From CAZMCC01 sp964564695 (GTDB lineage Bacteria; Planctomycetota; Phycisphaerae; Phycisphaerales; UBA1924): DNA of 24,440 bases. Below the pieces are notes generated by a model. It did no database searches, was not told where the DNA came from, and saw only the letters and a program-made list of their open reading frames with translations. This document shows, piece by piece, positions 1-6,887 of this stretch. The first letter of the stretch is position 1, and every line of letters starts with the position of its first letter. The stretch covers positions 1 through 24,440 of the forward strand of contig CAZMCC010000061.1 in the NCBI GenBank assembly GCA_964564695.1, given 5' to 3'. The translations under genes and the position numbers were made by a program.

Positions 1-752
1 CGTGGACTACCCGGGTATCTAATCCGGTTTGCTCCCCACGCTTTCGTGCCTCAGCGTCAGGAAAATCCCAGATGCCTGCCTTCACTTTTGGCGTTCCGCT
101 CGATCTCTACGCATTCCACCGCTCCACCGAGCGTTCCAACGGCCTCTACCTTCCTCAAGCTCCGCAGTATGCCCTGCTGTTCCTCGGCTGAGCCGATGGC
201 TTTCACAGAGCACTTACGGAGCCGCCTACGCACCCTTTAAGCCCAGTAATTCCGATTAACGCTTGGGGCCCCTGTATTACCGCGGCTGCTGGCACAGGGT
301 TAGCCGCCCCTTCCTCTGAGAGCGATCAGTGTTTCTGCTCTCTGACAGTGGTTTACACGGCGAAGCCGCTTCATCCCACACGCGGCATTGCTCCGTCAGA
401 CTTTCGTCCATTGCGGAATATTCGTTACTGCAGCCTCCCGTAGGAGTCCGGGCAGTGTCTCAGTCCCGATGTGGCCGGCCGTACTCTCATACCGGCTACC
501 CGTCTTCGGCTTGGTGGGCCATTACCCCGCCAACTACCTGATAGGACGATCCCTGCTCCCAAGGCGGTAAACCTTTGCTCTTGCGAGAACATGGGGTATT
601 ACCGGCAGTTTCCCACCGCTATCCCCCACCTCGGGGTACATAGGATCGCATTACTCACCCTTCCGCCACTTTCCCTTGCGGGCACGTTCGACTTGCATGT
701 TTTAGCCATGCCGCCAGCGTTCAATCTGAGCCAGGATCAAACTCTTCAATTG
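1..752 (-). rRNA. rrs: 16S ribosomal RNA, 5' half (cut by window edge)
   Basis: This is the 5' part of the small-subunit rRNA, read on the minus strand. Read that way, it begins AATTGAAGAGTTTGATCCTG (universal 27F site, complement at 731-749), contains GTGCCAGCAGCCGCGGTAA (the 515 site) and runs out at GGATTAGATACCCGGGTAGT, which corresponds to about E. coli position 809. No interruption is visible. The 5' end near 752 is set by similarity to the E. coli start. The sequence around the 350-400 region (GTAACGAATATTCCGCAATG) looks to me like Phycisphaerae rather than Planctomycetia, but this is memory-based. The rest of the gene, and any linked 23S, lies outside the window. Confidence 0.97.
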
Positions 753-1152
753 AATGTTGGAGACCAAGTTCTTGCGAACCTGGATCAATATCAACAAAGG
801 TTTGCCTGTTTACCCTTGCCGAACAGCATCGGTCAAGAGGGTCATTTACAGACGTTTGCTTTCGCAAAGCCTGCCGGCCGGGGGGCTATTTTCCCCGACC
901 GCTTCTTCGAGCATCCCGACTCCACCTCAAGGCGTGAGCCCCGAGGCTTCGTCAAGAAAGCTCCTTTCAAAGGCTGAAAAGGATACTTTCTGTCTGCACG
1001 AGAATGCTCAAAAGCCAGGCGCTGTGATACGCCCGACCAACATCCACCGCGTCTCGAAAGAGAACGCGACGGAGATTTCCGACCATGCCGCCCCTTGTTC
1101 GGAGGCCCGATGTGCATCGGTGCATGGTCGCACACTCTCGTGGACAACCCAA

Positions 1153-1171
1153 CTGTTCACTTTTCAAAGAT
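1153..1171 (-). promoter_or_regulatory. boxA-like antitermination site in the rRNA leader
   Basis: Read on the minus strand the site is ATCTTTGAAAAGTGAACAG, close to the CTTTGAAAACTGAACA element often seen ahead of bacterial 16S genes, where NusB/NusE load for antitermination. It lies about 400 nt before the mature 16S end and about 60 nt after the predicted start of transcription. The functional assignment is by similarity only. The remaining leader (753-1152) contains no gene that I can support; open frames there are GC-rich noise or leader RNA. Confidence 0.5.
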
Positions 1172-1239
1172 GAAGCCGCCGCAGAGCCATGTGCTCTTTG
1201 GCCAGCAACCCCCGCGGGTTTTCCGCAAAGGCGAAGTGA

Positions 1240-1267
1240 AGTTTAGCCCCAGCCCCCCGCCAGTCAA
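1240..1267 (-). promoter_or_regulatory. Sigma70-type promoter of the rRNA gene
   Basis: On the minus strand there is a -35 TTGACT (1262-1267), a 16-nt spacer and a -10 TAAACT (1240-1245). Transcription would start near 1233, about 480 nt upstream of mature 16S. The same -10 and almost the same -35, with the same 16-nt spacing, recur at 12081-12108, which suggests this is the housekeeping promoter form of this organism. It lies just after the comF stop codon, so the rRNA gene has its own promoter. Confidence 0.7.
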
Positions 1268-1322
1268 GCATCGCAACCGCCCGGGGCGTGTGAAAAACCG
1301 TAAACGCCGACCCAAGCAGCAC

Positions 1323-2240
1323 TTACACGTTCCGGGGGGCTTTCGGCTCCGTCCGGGCCAGCGTAGCCGCCCACAGGACCAGCGCGTCCGGCCCCGCCGC
1401 CGCCCGCGCAGGCTTGGCCGCCCGCTCGAGCGGGCGGCACGCCGCGGTCATCGTCGCCCCCGTCGTGAGCACATCGTCGATCACCACGACCAGGCCCGGA
1501 GCGAGCGGGCGGGCCGATCGCACCCGCATCGACCCGCGGACGTTCGCTTCGCGCTCGCTCGGCGACACGGCGAGCTGCGACGGGCCGTGGCGGCGCGCCA
1601 GCAGCGGATGCACGCGGGCCTCTTCGAGGATCTCGGCCACGGCCTGGGCGATGACCATCGAGTGGTCGATGCCGCGGAACATGCGACGCCGGAAGGTGGT
1701 CGGCACGGGGACGAGGGTGATGCCGGTACGGGCGGCCGCGGCGCCGGGTCCGCCGGCGCGCGCGTCGAGCGTGAGTGCCCGTGCGATCTGGCGGCCGAGC
1801 TCGGCGCCCAAGGCCCGCCCCACCGCGCGCCAGCCCTGGAACTTCAGCTCGTGCACCATGTCGAGCAGCGGCGGCGTGTAGGTCCCCAGTCGCACGTACC
1901 TGGACCACGGCGTTCGCTTCTCAGGGCAGCGCGAGCAGGCGTTGGCGGTGGCTTCGAAAGGGCCGATGCTCATGCCGCAGCGCCAGCAGAATCGGTCGAG
2001 GGCGTCGATGGTCCAGCCGGCTTCGCGGGCGCGCTGCGCGACGGTGGGGACGGTGAGCCCGAGCCATGTGCGCTCGACGGCGGGCCACAGCCCCGCGCTG
2101 GGCGATCGGGAGGCGCCAACGGGCGTGCCTTCGCGCGCGGGCGCGAGGGCCTGGGCCGTTTCGGTCGTGTGCTGTTGCGGCCGCTGGGCCAGAGGAGGCC
2201 AGCGGAAGCCCTGCTCGGCGGCGGGGCGCTCGCGGGTCAC
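1323..2240 (-). CDS. comF: ComF family phosphoribosyltransferase-like protein
   Basis: The 305-residue product has the ComF layout. A double zinc-knuckle (CWRC followed by CSRC, about 20 residues apart) lies in the first third, with a phosphoribosyltransferase-like fold behind it. The PRPP-binding loop is LVVVIDDVLTTGATM, with the two acidic residues and the TTGAT phosphate loop intact. In naturally competent bacteria ComF acts at the inner side of the membrane in handling incoming single-stranded DNA, but it is widespread and its biochemical role is unsettled. I chose the GTG at 2240 because it overlaps the TGA of the upstream isomerase gene (GTGA), giving translational coupling; the frame stays open further upstream only as a shadow. 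No other competence gene is in the window. The N-terminal ~60 residues are less typical. Confidence 0.88.
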   Translation of the reverse strand: MTRERPAAEQGFRWPPLAQRPQQHTTETAQALAPAREGTPVGASRSPSAGLWPAVERTWLGLTVPTVAQRAREAGWTIDALDRFCWRCGMSIGPFEATANACSRCPEKRTPWSRYVRLGTYTPPLLDMVHELKFQGWRAVGRALGAELGRQIARALTLDARAGGPGAAAARTGITLVPVPTTFRRRMFRGIDHSMVIAQAVAEILEEARVHPLLARRHGPSQLAVSPSEREANVRGSMRVRSARPLAPGLVVVIDDVLTTGATMTAACRPLERAAKPARAAAGPDALVLWAATLARTEPKAPRNV

Positions 2241-3094
2241 ACCGGCTGCCCGCTCAGGAGCCCGACGTAGCGGGCCAGGTCGCGGGCGTAGCCGGCGTGG
2301 GCGAGGGCCCGCACGCGCTCGAGCGAGTAGAACACCTCGAGCATGCGGATCGCCTTGAGATTCGTGTCCTGCAGGGCCGTGGCGAAGGCGGGCCAGTCGA
2401 TCGTGCCGTCGCCCGGCATGCGGTGGTCGTCGTCGCGGGCGTTGTTGTCGTGGACGTGGAGGTAGTCGATGGCGGCGGCGGAGCCGCGGAGCCACTGCGA
2501 GATGTCGCCGGTGATGTGGGCGTGCCCGGTGTCGAAGCACATGCGCATCCGCTTGGACTTCACGGCGAGCACGCGCTCGGCGAGGCGCGCCGGGTCGTGG
2601 CCGACGTAGCAGTTCCAGGGCTGGTTCTCGATCAGGTACGTCACGCCCTGGCGCTCGCCGATCTCGGCGAGGCGGCGCATGAAGTCGTCGAGGGCGGGCA
2701 AGCGCGAGTCCTCGGCGGAGCGGGCCTCGGCGCGGGAGAGTTCGCGGCGCTGCGGCGTCCAGGCTGAGGGGTGCACGACGACCATGGGGCCGCCGAGGGC
2801 CTTGGCGAGGTTGCCCTCTCGCTCGTAGACACCGAGGCAGTGGCGCCGGTGCTCGGGGTCGGGGCTCGAGGGGTCGATGGTGTAGCCGAAGACGCCGTGG
2901 ATGGAGTCGAAGGTCATGCCGACGCTGCCGATCGCCTTGAGGGCGGTCTCGACGGTCGGGGGGTTCTCTTCATTGCGATAGAACTGGCACGAGCGGCAGC
3001 CAAGCTCGCGGTACGCGCCCATGAGCAGCGGGACGTCGAACTCGAATCCGAACGGGGCGGTCGTTGACAACACGGTCAAAGGCACACTCCCCAT
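2237..3094 (-). CDS. Sugar phosphate isomerase/epimerase-like TIM-barrel protein
   Basis: The predicted 285-residue cytoplasmic protein fits the xylose isomerase-like/AP endonuclease 2 TIM-barrel superfamily. It has an early FEFDVPLLMGAYRELGCRS segment, a metal-ligand region VVVHPSAWTP, then YLIENQPWN (Glu ligand), MCFDTGHAHITGD (Asp/His ligands) and YLHVHDNN (His ligands). These alternate as expected for barrel strands carrying a divalent metal site. The substrate cannot be told; homologues act on sugars, inositol derivatives or hydroxypyruvate. I chose ATG 3094 over an upstream TTG at 3151, because the extra 19 residues look like non-coding sequence. Neither start has a clear Shine-Dalgarno site. 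The stop overlaps the comF start by 4 nt, so the two are probably one operon, although no shared function is obvious. Confidence 0.8.
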   Translation of the reverse strand: MGSVPLTVLSTTAPFGFEFDVPLLMGAYRELGCRSCQFYRNEENPPTVETALKAIGSVGMTFDSIHGVFGYTIDPSSPDPEHRRHCLGVYEREGNLAKALGGPMVVVHPSAWTPQRRELSRAEARSAEDSRLPALDDFMRRLAEIGERQGVTYLIENQPWNCYVGHDPARLAERVLAVKSKRMRMCFDTGHAHITGDISQWLRGSAAAIDYLHVHDNNARDDDHRMPGDGTIDWPAFATALQDTNLKAIRMLEVFYSLERVRALAHAGYARDLARYVGLLSGQPV

Positions 3095-3287
3095 GAGATC
3101 GGCGGCGTGTGGGGGGGGCGTCGCCGGTCTCGAGGTTTGGGTAACGAACAAGTGTCTCCGACTCCCCGCGCCGGGGCAAGCGACTCGGTGATTCCTTCTC
3201 GGACGTTGGTGAGAATTGATGGGAGGTGCCCAACACCCCCCACGAGTCCCCTGATTTGCCGGAAATTTGTGGCGAAATCGCGGGTTC

Positions 3288-3530
3288 TCACTCGGGCACG
3301 CTCACGATGAGCCTCAGCGAGCCCTCGAAAGTGGGCATGGTTCGCCAGTGGGCGAAGCGGGCGTCCCAGCGGCCGGACTGGAGGTCGTCGGCGAGGCGTG
3401 CCGTGAAGCGCTCGCGGGCGCCCGGGTCGACGAGGCTCCACGCGGACTGGGCGCGGGTGACGCCGGGATCGAGGAAACGCTCGGGGCGGGCGTAATAGGC
3501 CTCGGTGACGCCGTCGGTGCAGTCCGATCG
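3288..3530 (-). pseudogene. 3' remnant of a SAM-dependent methyltransferase gene
   Basis: About 80 residues ending at 3288 (DGVTEAYYARPERFLDP, then RAQSAWSLVD, a GRWDARFAHWR segment and RLIVSVPE) resemble the C-terminal tail common in class I SAM-dependent methyltransferases of the UbiE/menaquinone type. In those proteins a 'YWRDPEAYLDP...R.gis.f..LD' stretch ends with 'GYRLVVA'. The methyltransferase core with its SAM-binding GxGxG motif is absent. Upstream of about 3530 the frame runs into the nuclease gene, whose stop is at 3538, and no start codon is positioned for a sensible protein. I read it as the end of a gene whose 5' part was lost when the nuclease cassette arrived. The flank 3095-3287 holds no gene that I can see. 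Confidence 0.6.
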
Positions 3531-3537
3531 CCCGCAT

Positions 3538-4494
3538 TCAGCCTCTGTGCAGTTTGAAACTGACCTGATACCGGAAGAAGTCGATCCCCGGTGACGCCGC
3601 CAGCGCCCGCCGGAGCCGTTGGTCGTCTTCGAGAGCGATGATGACGCCGCGCACCTCCTGCCCAGCCTCTGCAAGTTCCTCCTTCACATATCCCATGTAG
3701 CGAAGAACTTGCCCAACGACGGCGTCACTGGCCCGGCCCTTCTTGAGTTCGACGACGAGGAGACGTTCCTTGTTCTTGCTGACGGCGAGGATGTCGATGG
3801 GCCCAGTGTCGGTCGGGTACTGCTGACCGACCGCTTCCCCTTCTTCCTCGAAGATCACGTAGTCTCGCCCGAGTTCAGTCTGATTCCAGTTCTCGACGAG
3901 GAAGTCTTCAAGGTGCTTCTCAAGAGCGAAAGCAACGGGATCCTCGATCGCCTGAACGGCTTGGACGCTGCCCGTCACAGTGACCGTTGGACCCGTTTCC
4001 GTCAATAAAAACGCCTCACCCAGCAGTCGCTCGATCTCGGCTGCGTGCTTGTTGAGCGACACCGCCGTGCCCTGAGTGAACACCGAGGCACGCAGCTCAT
4101 CGCTCATCTCCGATTTTGCGATCACTCGTTCCAGCCAGCGAACCGGACGGCGGTGCATGAGCGTGCCGTCTTTCACGTAAAGGTAATCGCCAATGTCCTC
4201 GCAGACGCGGACGCTCCCCTCGCCGTCGGGGCTGAGAACCATGTCACCGCGGAGAATCCCCTTCGAGACGGTCCACAGCGCGCCCATGGCGAGCCCCGCG
4301 CCGATTTTCGTCTTCCCGGGATTCTGATTCTGGTAGATCGGGATGAACTCTCGATTGAAGTCCTGCCATCGGTCATAGAGGCGCCCGGTGAGATCCTTTT
4401 CAATCTCGTAGTCAGTGCCGATGAAGTTCCCGGCGAAGCACTCAGCGGCGTGCGTGCTCCCTCTGCCAAGCATGACCCGATAGTAGTTTTTCAT
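3538..4494 (-). CDS. Two-domain nuclease: modified-base-sensor-like N-terminus plus NucS/Mrr-type PD-(D/E)XK domain
   Basis: The product is 318 residues. Residues 1-160 begin KNYYRVMLGRGS and contain CFAGNFIGTDY, FIPIYQNQNPGK, GLAMGALWTV and RRPVRWLERVI. This N-terminal domain is known to me from Mrr-like restriction proteins and is presumed to be a PUA/EVE-like DNA-reading module. Residues 190-318 are a DUF91/NucS-like nuclease: E196 in the helix, D234 in GPIDIL, E249-x-K251 in VVELKKG and Q262 in GQVLRYM form a complete PD-(D/E)XK site. The likely role is DNA cleavage in defence (type IV-like restriction); the target is unknown. ATG 4494 overlaps the TGA of the small upstream ORF (ATGA), which decides the start over an in-frame codon at 4518. 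Base composition is visibly less GC-rich than in neighbours, consistent with transfer. Confidence 0.82.
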   Translation of the reverse strand: MKNYYRVMLGRGSTHAAECFAGNFIGTDYEIEKDLTGRLYDRWQDFNREFIPIYQNQNPGKTKIGAGLAMGALWTVSKGILRGDMVLSPDGEGSVRVCEDIGDYLYVKDGTLMHRRPVRWLERVIAKSEMSDELRASVFTQGTAVSLNKHAAEIERLLGEAFLLTETGPTVTVTGSVQAVQAIEDPVAFALEKHLEDFLVENWNQTELGRDYVIFEEEGEAVGQQYPTDTGPIDILAVSKNKERLLVVELKKGRASDAVVGQVLRYMGYVKEELAEAGQEVRGVIIALEDDQRLRRALAASPGIDFFRYQVSFKLHRG

Positions 4495-4631
4495 GGATGA
4501 TCTTCCGACTCCGACCATCCGAAAAGTCGTCGACCCTCGGTAATCGCAGCCGCGAGGTGCCGGTCAGCATACTCCGACTTCGCGAGTTTGTGTCTCCATT
4601 CCTCGGGGGCGTAGCACCACTCTCCTTCCAT
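4491..4631 (-). CDS. Small unknown protein coupled to the nuclease gene
   Basis: A 46-residue product begins MEGEWCYAPEEWRHKLAKSE and ends GRRLFGWSESEDHP. Its composition (Trp, Tyr, Glu and Lys with helical spacing) is that of a real small protein rather than a GC-rich shadow. I do not recognise the family. Its TGA overlaps the ATG of the nuclease gene (ATGA at 4491-4494), so the two are almost certainly translated together. It may be a regulator, specificity partner or immunity-type partner of the nuclease, or the tail of a truncated larger gene: the frame stays open to an ATG at 4706, with in-frame ATGs at 4649 and 4631. I prefer 4631 because the upstream residues look non-coding. No Shine-Dalgarno site precedes any of them. 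Confidence 0.5.
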   Translation of the reverse strand: MEGEWCYAPEEWRHKLAKSEYADRHLAAAITEGRRLFGWSESEDHP

Positions 4632-4706
4632 TTGCGTCGGACCACCCATCGCCGTGCGGCCGGGTGCATGAGCGAGCGCAGTCCCACAGGGCGCGTGCGG
4701 CCGCAT

Positions 4707-4734
4707 CCGGGCCTTCGCAGAGCCTCAGGTCCGG
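4707..4734 (-). repeat. Conserved-loop hairpin repeat, copy 1
   Basis: The element has an 8-bp stem (ccgggcct/aggtccgg, with one G-U pair) around the 12-nt loop tcgcagagcctc. A second copy at 19150-19177 has the same loop and the fully paired stem ccggacct/aggtccgg, and both are followed by cgtc. In each case the hairpin lies 15-27 nt downstream of a minus-strand stop codon (here the small basic protein, there gyrA). There is no T-run after it. It may be a 3'-UTR or termination element or a dispersed REP-like repeat. Confidence 0.7.
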
Positions 4735-4760
4735 CGTCGGGGCGAAGATGGGATGCCGAC

Positions 4761-4922
4761 TCAGCGCTTGCCGGAAAGGGTCTTGGCGAGGCCGAGGGCC
4801 TTGTCCTTCTCAGGATTGAACTTCTTGTCGGCCTGGAGCTTGGCGATGCGCTCGGCGCGGGTGAGGACGCTGCGGATGCCGGCGCCGGTCGAGGCGACAC
4901 GAAGAGAGGGGTCCCTGCTCAC
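4761..4922 (-). CDS. Small basic protein of the PVC-signature type
   Basis: The product is 53 residues, strongly basic, beginning with SRDPSLR and containing RSVLTRAERIAKLQADKKF, then KALGLAKTLSGKR. The core 'VLTRAERI.KL' followed by 'GL.K' matches the small basic protein found across Planctomycetes, Verrucomicrobia and Chlamydiae (TIGR04137, to my recollection), reported as a signature of the superphylum and thought to bind nucleic acid. The start is GTG 4922, supported by AGGAG at 4931-4935, 8 nt upstream, one of few clear ribosome binding sites in this window. It follows the membrane-anchored protein gene on the same strand by 88 nt and may share its transcript. The hairpin at 4707-4734 lies just beyond its stop. 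Confidence 0.82.
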   Translation of the reverse strand: MSRDPSLRVASTGAGIRSVLTRAERIAKLQADKKFNPEKDKALGLAKTLSGKR

Positions 4923-4983
4923 AGATGCTGCTCCTGGCCCGAATCGGTGAGAGGGCCTGCTGAAAGGTGCTTTCGGATGGTTT

Positions 4984-5005
4984 GCCGCCCGCTTTCGCGG
5001 GCGGC
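4984..5005 (-). terminator. GC-rich hairpin after the membrane-anchored protein gene
   Basis: A perfect 9-bp stem (gccgcccgc at 4984-4992, gcgggcggc at 4997-5005) with a 4-nt loop begins 5 nt past the stop codon at 5011. On the minus strand it is followed by AAACC rather than a T-run, so it is not a canonical intrinsic terminator. It may instead stabilise the mRNA 3' end or assist Rho-dependent termination. Confidence 0.45.
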
Positions 5006-5010
5006 GGTGA

Positions 5011-6096
5011 TCACGACCCCGGCTTGAACTTCCGCCAGGTCACGTTGTCGCGGGCGAAGTTTAGGCGGCTTCGGCCTTCCTGGTTCCACGTGCGGCCGAG
5101 CTCCTCGAGCTTGGTGTGGATGGCGTTCCGCTTGGCGTCCGCGCGGCGGAAATCGACCGAGGGGATTCCCTGGAGCACGAACACTTCCCAACCGACGGCC
5201 GCGGAGCCTCCGGTGGCCTTGAGGGCGACGGTCGCGGTGGGGAGACCGGCGTCGCTGAGGTACTTGGCGAGCTCGACGGCCTCGTCCTTGGCACGCAGGG
5301 TGAGCACGGAGAGGTAGTTGGTCTCGGCCTGGCGCGGGTCGACGGCCGGGGCGACGTCGGTCACCGCAGGCGCCGGCGGGGCCGGGGGCGGGACCACGGG
5401 GGGCTTGGCGCCCGAGCCCGGATCGGACTTGGGGTCGGGGTCGCGGGCCGGGCGGTGCTCGGGTGGGAGGGCGGAGCCGGAAGGCGTGGCGCCGGGGGTG
5501 CCGGCGGCGGGCTTGGCGGGGTTGGTCGGGCCGACGGGAGCGGAGCTGGAGAGCTTGTCCTGGAACTCGTGTTCCTTGGCCGTGGAGCCCGTGCGGTAGG
5601 CGACGATCCACACGACGACGATGAGGGCGAGGCCGACGGCGGCCGCGACGGCAAGCCAGGTGCCGGGGATCGCCATCGGGGCTTTGGGCAGAGGCGTGCG
5701 GACAGGGCGCGTGGGCGGGGTGCCGCCGGCGGCGGATGCTGATTCGGGGGCCTCGTCACGGCCGGTGTCCTCGACAACCCAGTTTCGGCGGGCCTGGCCG
5801 ACGCGGACTTCGACGGGCTTGGCGACGACCGGGGCCGCGGCGGTAGGCGCCGGGCGCGCGGGGGAGGCCGGGGCGGGCGAGGTGTCGGCGTCCTGATCAG
5901 TGGTCAGCCGCAGGCCGGCGCTCGCGGTGGGCTCGGGCTGGGTGTGGGCGCGGAAGAACGCCTGGTTGGTCGACGACCCGTCGCCATGGGCGGGCGGCGT
6001 GGGTGAGCTGCTTGGCCCCCCCGCGGGCTGCGGCGCGTTGGGGTTGGTCTGACGCATCACTTCGAAGAGGGGGGGCATCCGGCGGTTACGTCCCAT
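5011..6096 (-). CDS. Single-pass membrane protein with Pro-rich linkers and a periplasmic SPOR-like domain
   Basis: The product is 361 residues. Residues 1-140 are a Pro/Ala/Ser-rich cytoplasmic region. Residues 145-167 (IPGTWLAVAAAVGLALIVVV and following) form one transmembrane helix. Residues 180-265 are a Pro-rich periplasmic linker. Residues ~265-361 are a compact domain of alternating strands and helices (NYLSVLTLRAKDEAVELAKY, then VGWEVFVLQG) that behaves like a SPOR-type fold, with 'xYlSVlTl.. A..lakyL...Gl'. I do not recognise a named family. SPOR domains bind denuded peptidoglycan, which would suggest an envelope or division role, but this is inference from architecture. The first ATG (6096) lies 6 nt after a GATAAT -10 box, so a leaderless transcript would begin at this codon; ATG 6078 is an alternative. 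Confidence 0.68.
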   Translation of the reverse strand: MGRNRRMPPLFEVMRQTNPNAPQPAGGPSSSPTPPAHGDGSSTNQAFFRAHTQPEPTASAGLRLTTDQDADTSPAPASPARPAPTAAAPVVAKPVEVRVGQARRNWVVEDTGRDEAPESASAAGGTPPTRPVRTPLPKAPMAIPGTWLAVAAAVGLALIVVVWIVAYRTGSTAKEHEFQDKLSSSAPVGPTNPAKPAAGTPGATPSGSALPPEHRPARDPDPKSDPGSGAKPPVVPPPAPPAPAVTDVAPAVDPRQAETNYLSVLTLRAKDEAVELAKYLSDAGLPTATVALKATGGSAAVGWEVFVLQGIPSVDFRRADAKRNAIHTKLEELGRTWNQEGRSRLNFARDNVTWRKFKPGS

Positions 6097-6102
6097 GTGG
6101 CA

Positions 6103-6108
6103 ATTATC
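6103..6108 (-). promoter_or_regulatory. Putative -10 box of a leaderless promoter
   Basis: GATAAT on the minus strand matches the -10 consensus at 5 of 6 positions and ends 6 nt before ATG 6096, so transcription would start on the A of the start codon. No convincing -35 is visible. The region 6109-6257 between the divergent genes is otherwise GC-rich and holds no gene that I can see. Confidence 0.4.
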
Positions 6109-6244
6109 GGCGGGCCGCGGGGTCCGGGCTCAGCGGCAAAGTGGCTTACGGGCGCAGGGGCCGCGGATGTGCGCAGCAATCGCGTGTCGGGCGTGCTCCG
6201 GAACGGGCGTGGAGGCGGGGCGCGGACGGAGGGGCGGCGGGCGA

Positions 6245-6250
6245 TACACT
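6245..6250 (+). promoter_or_regulatory. Putative -10 box of a leaderless nuoI promoter
   Basis: TACACT ends 7 nt before the nuoI ATG (6258), so the transcript would start at or next to the start codon. This agrees with the absence of a Shine-Dalgarno site. There is no recognisable -35. Confidence 0.35.
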
Positions 6251-6257
6251 CCGGGCT

Positions 6258-6803
6258 ATGACCGTGAAGCCCGACGACATCGTGCGGATCGAGCCCTACG
6301 AGCCGACCCGCCTCGAGAACGCCTACCTGCCCGAGATCTTCAAGGGCTTCGGAACGACGCTGCGCCACGTCTTCACGAGCTTTGGCCAGGGACGAACGAG
6401 CCGCACGCTGCAGTACCCCGAGCAGCGCAAGGAGCACTCCGACCCCGAGCACGGCGGCATGGAGGTCCGGAACTTCCGCGGCGTGCACCGGCTGAACCGC
6501 GACGAGCGCGGGCGGGTGAAGTGCGTGGCGTGCATGATGTGCCCGACGATCTGCCCGGCGAACTGCATTCATATTGAGGCCGCGGAGAGCCCGTGGGACG
6601 ACCGCGAGAAGTACCCCAAGAAGTTCGAGATCGACGAGCTTCGGTGCATTTTCTGCGGGATGTGCGAAGAGGCGTGCCCGGTGGACGCGATCGAGCTGAC
6701 GACCGAGTACGACATCGTGGGCAAGACGCGCCAGGAGATGATCTTCGACAAGGAGAAGCTCCTGCAGGTGTACGACGTGACGATTGGGAAGAAGCCGATG
6801 TGA
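6258..6803 (+). CDS. nuoI: NADH-quinone oxidoreductase subunit I
   Basis: The 181-residue product carries the two 4Fe-4S clusters (N6a/N6b) that relay electrons in the peripheral arm of respiratory complex I. The first motif is CVACMMCPTICPANC (C89, C92, C95, C99 and C103) and the second is CIFCGMCEEACP (C130, C133, C136, C140); both are complete. The amphipathic N-terminus (YLPEIFKGFGTTLRHVFTSF) is the usual membrane-surface segment. Length is typical for the family. No other nuo gene is in the window, so the subunit is encoded away from at least its immediate partners; in most bacteria it sits inside a nuo operon. The start is ATG 6258, since earlier in-frame codons give non-coding-looking sequence. 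The stop codon TGA is embedded in the left arm of a long inverted repeat. Confidence 0.95.
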   Translation: MTVKPDDIVRIEPYEPTRLENAYLPEIFKGFGTTLRHVFTSFGQGRTSRTLQYPEQRKEHSDPEHGGMEVRNFRGVHRLNRDERGRVKCVACMMCPTICPANCIHIEAAESPWDDREKYPKKFEIDELRCIFCGMCEEACPVDAIELTTEYDIVGKTRQEMIFDKEKLLQVYDVTIGKKPM

Positions 6804-6881
6804 TCCGAGCCTCCCGCGCGAGCGGCAGGTCATCGGCGTTCGGGCGTCCAACACCTCCCGCTCGCGCGGGAGGCTCGGATC
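6802..6881. terminator. 24-bp perfect inverted repeat between convergent genes
   Basis: The left arm (6802-6825, gatccgagcctcccgcgcga and 4 more) and right arm (6858-6881) are exact reverse complements, with a 32-nt loop. The arm begins inside the nuoI stop codon and the element ends 6 nt before the end of the opposing homoserine dehydrogenase gene. The position suits a bidirectional terminator, but no T-run follows on either strand, and the length and perfection look more like a mobile palindrome. Confidence 0.7.
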
Positions 6882-6887
6882 AAGACA

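Noticed and set aside
753..1152. Small ORFs in the rRNA leader
   Set aside because: They lie between the rRNA promoter and 16S, lack ribosome binding sites and have no protein-like composition.
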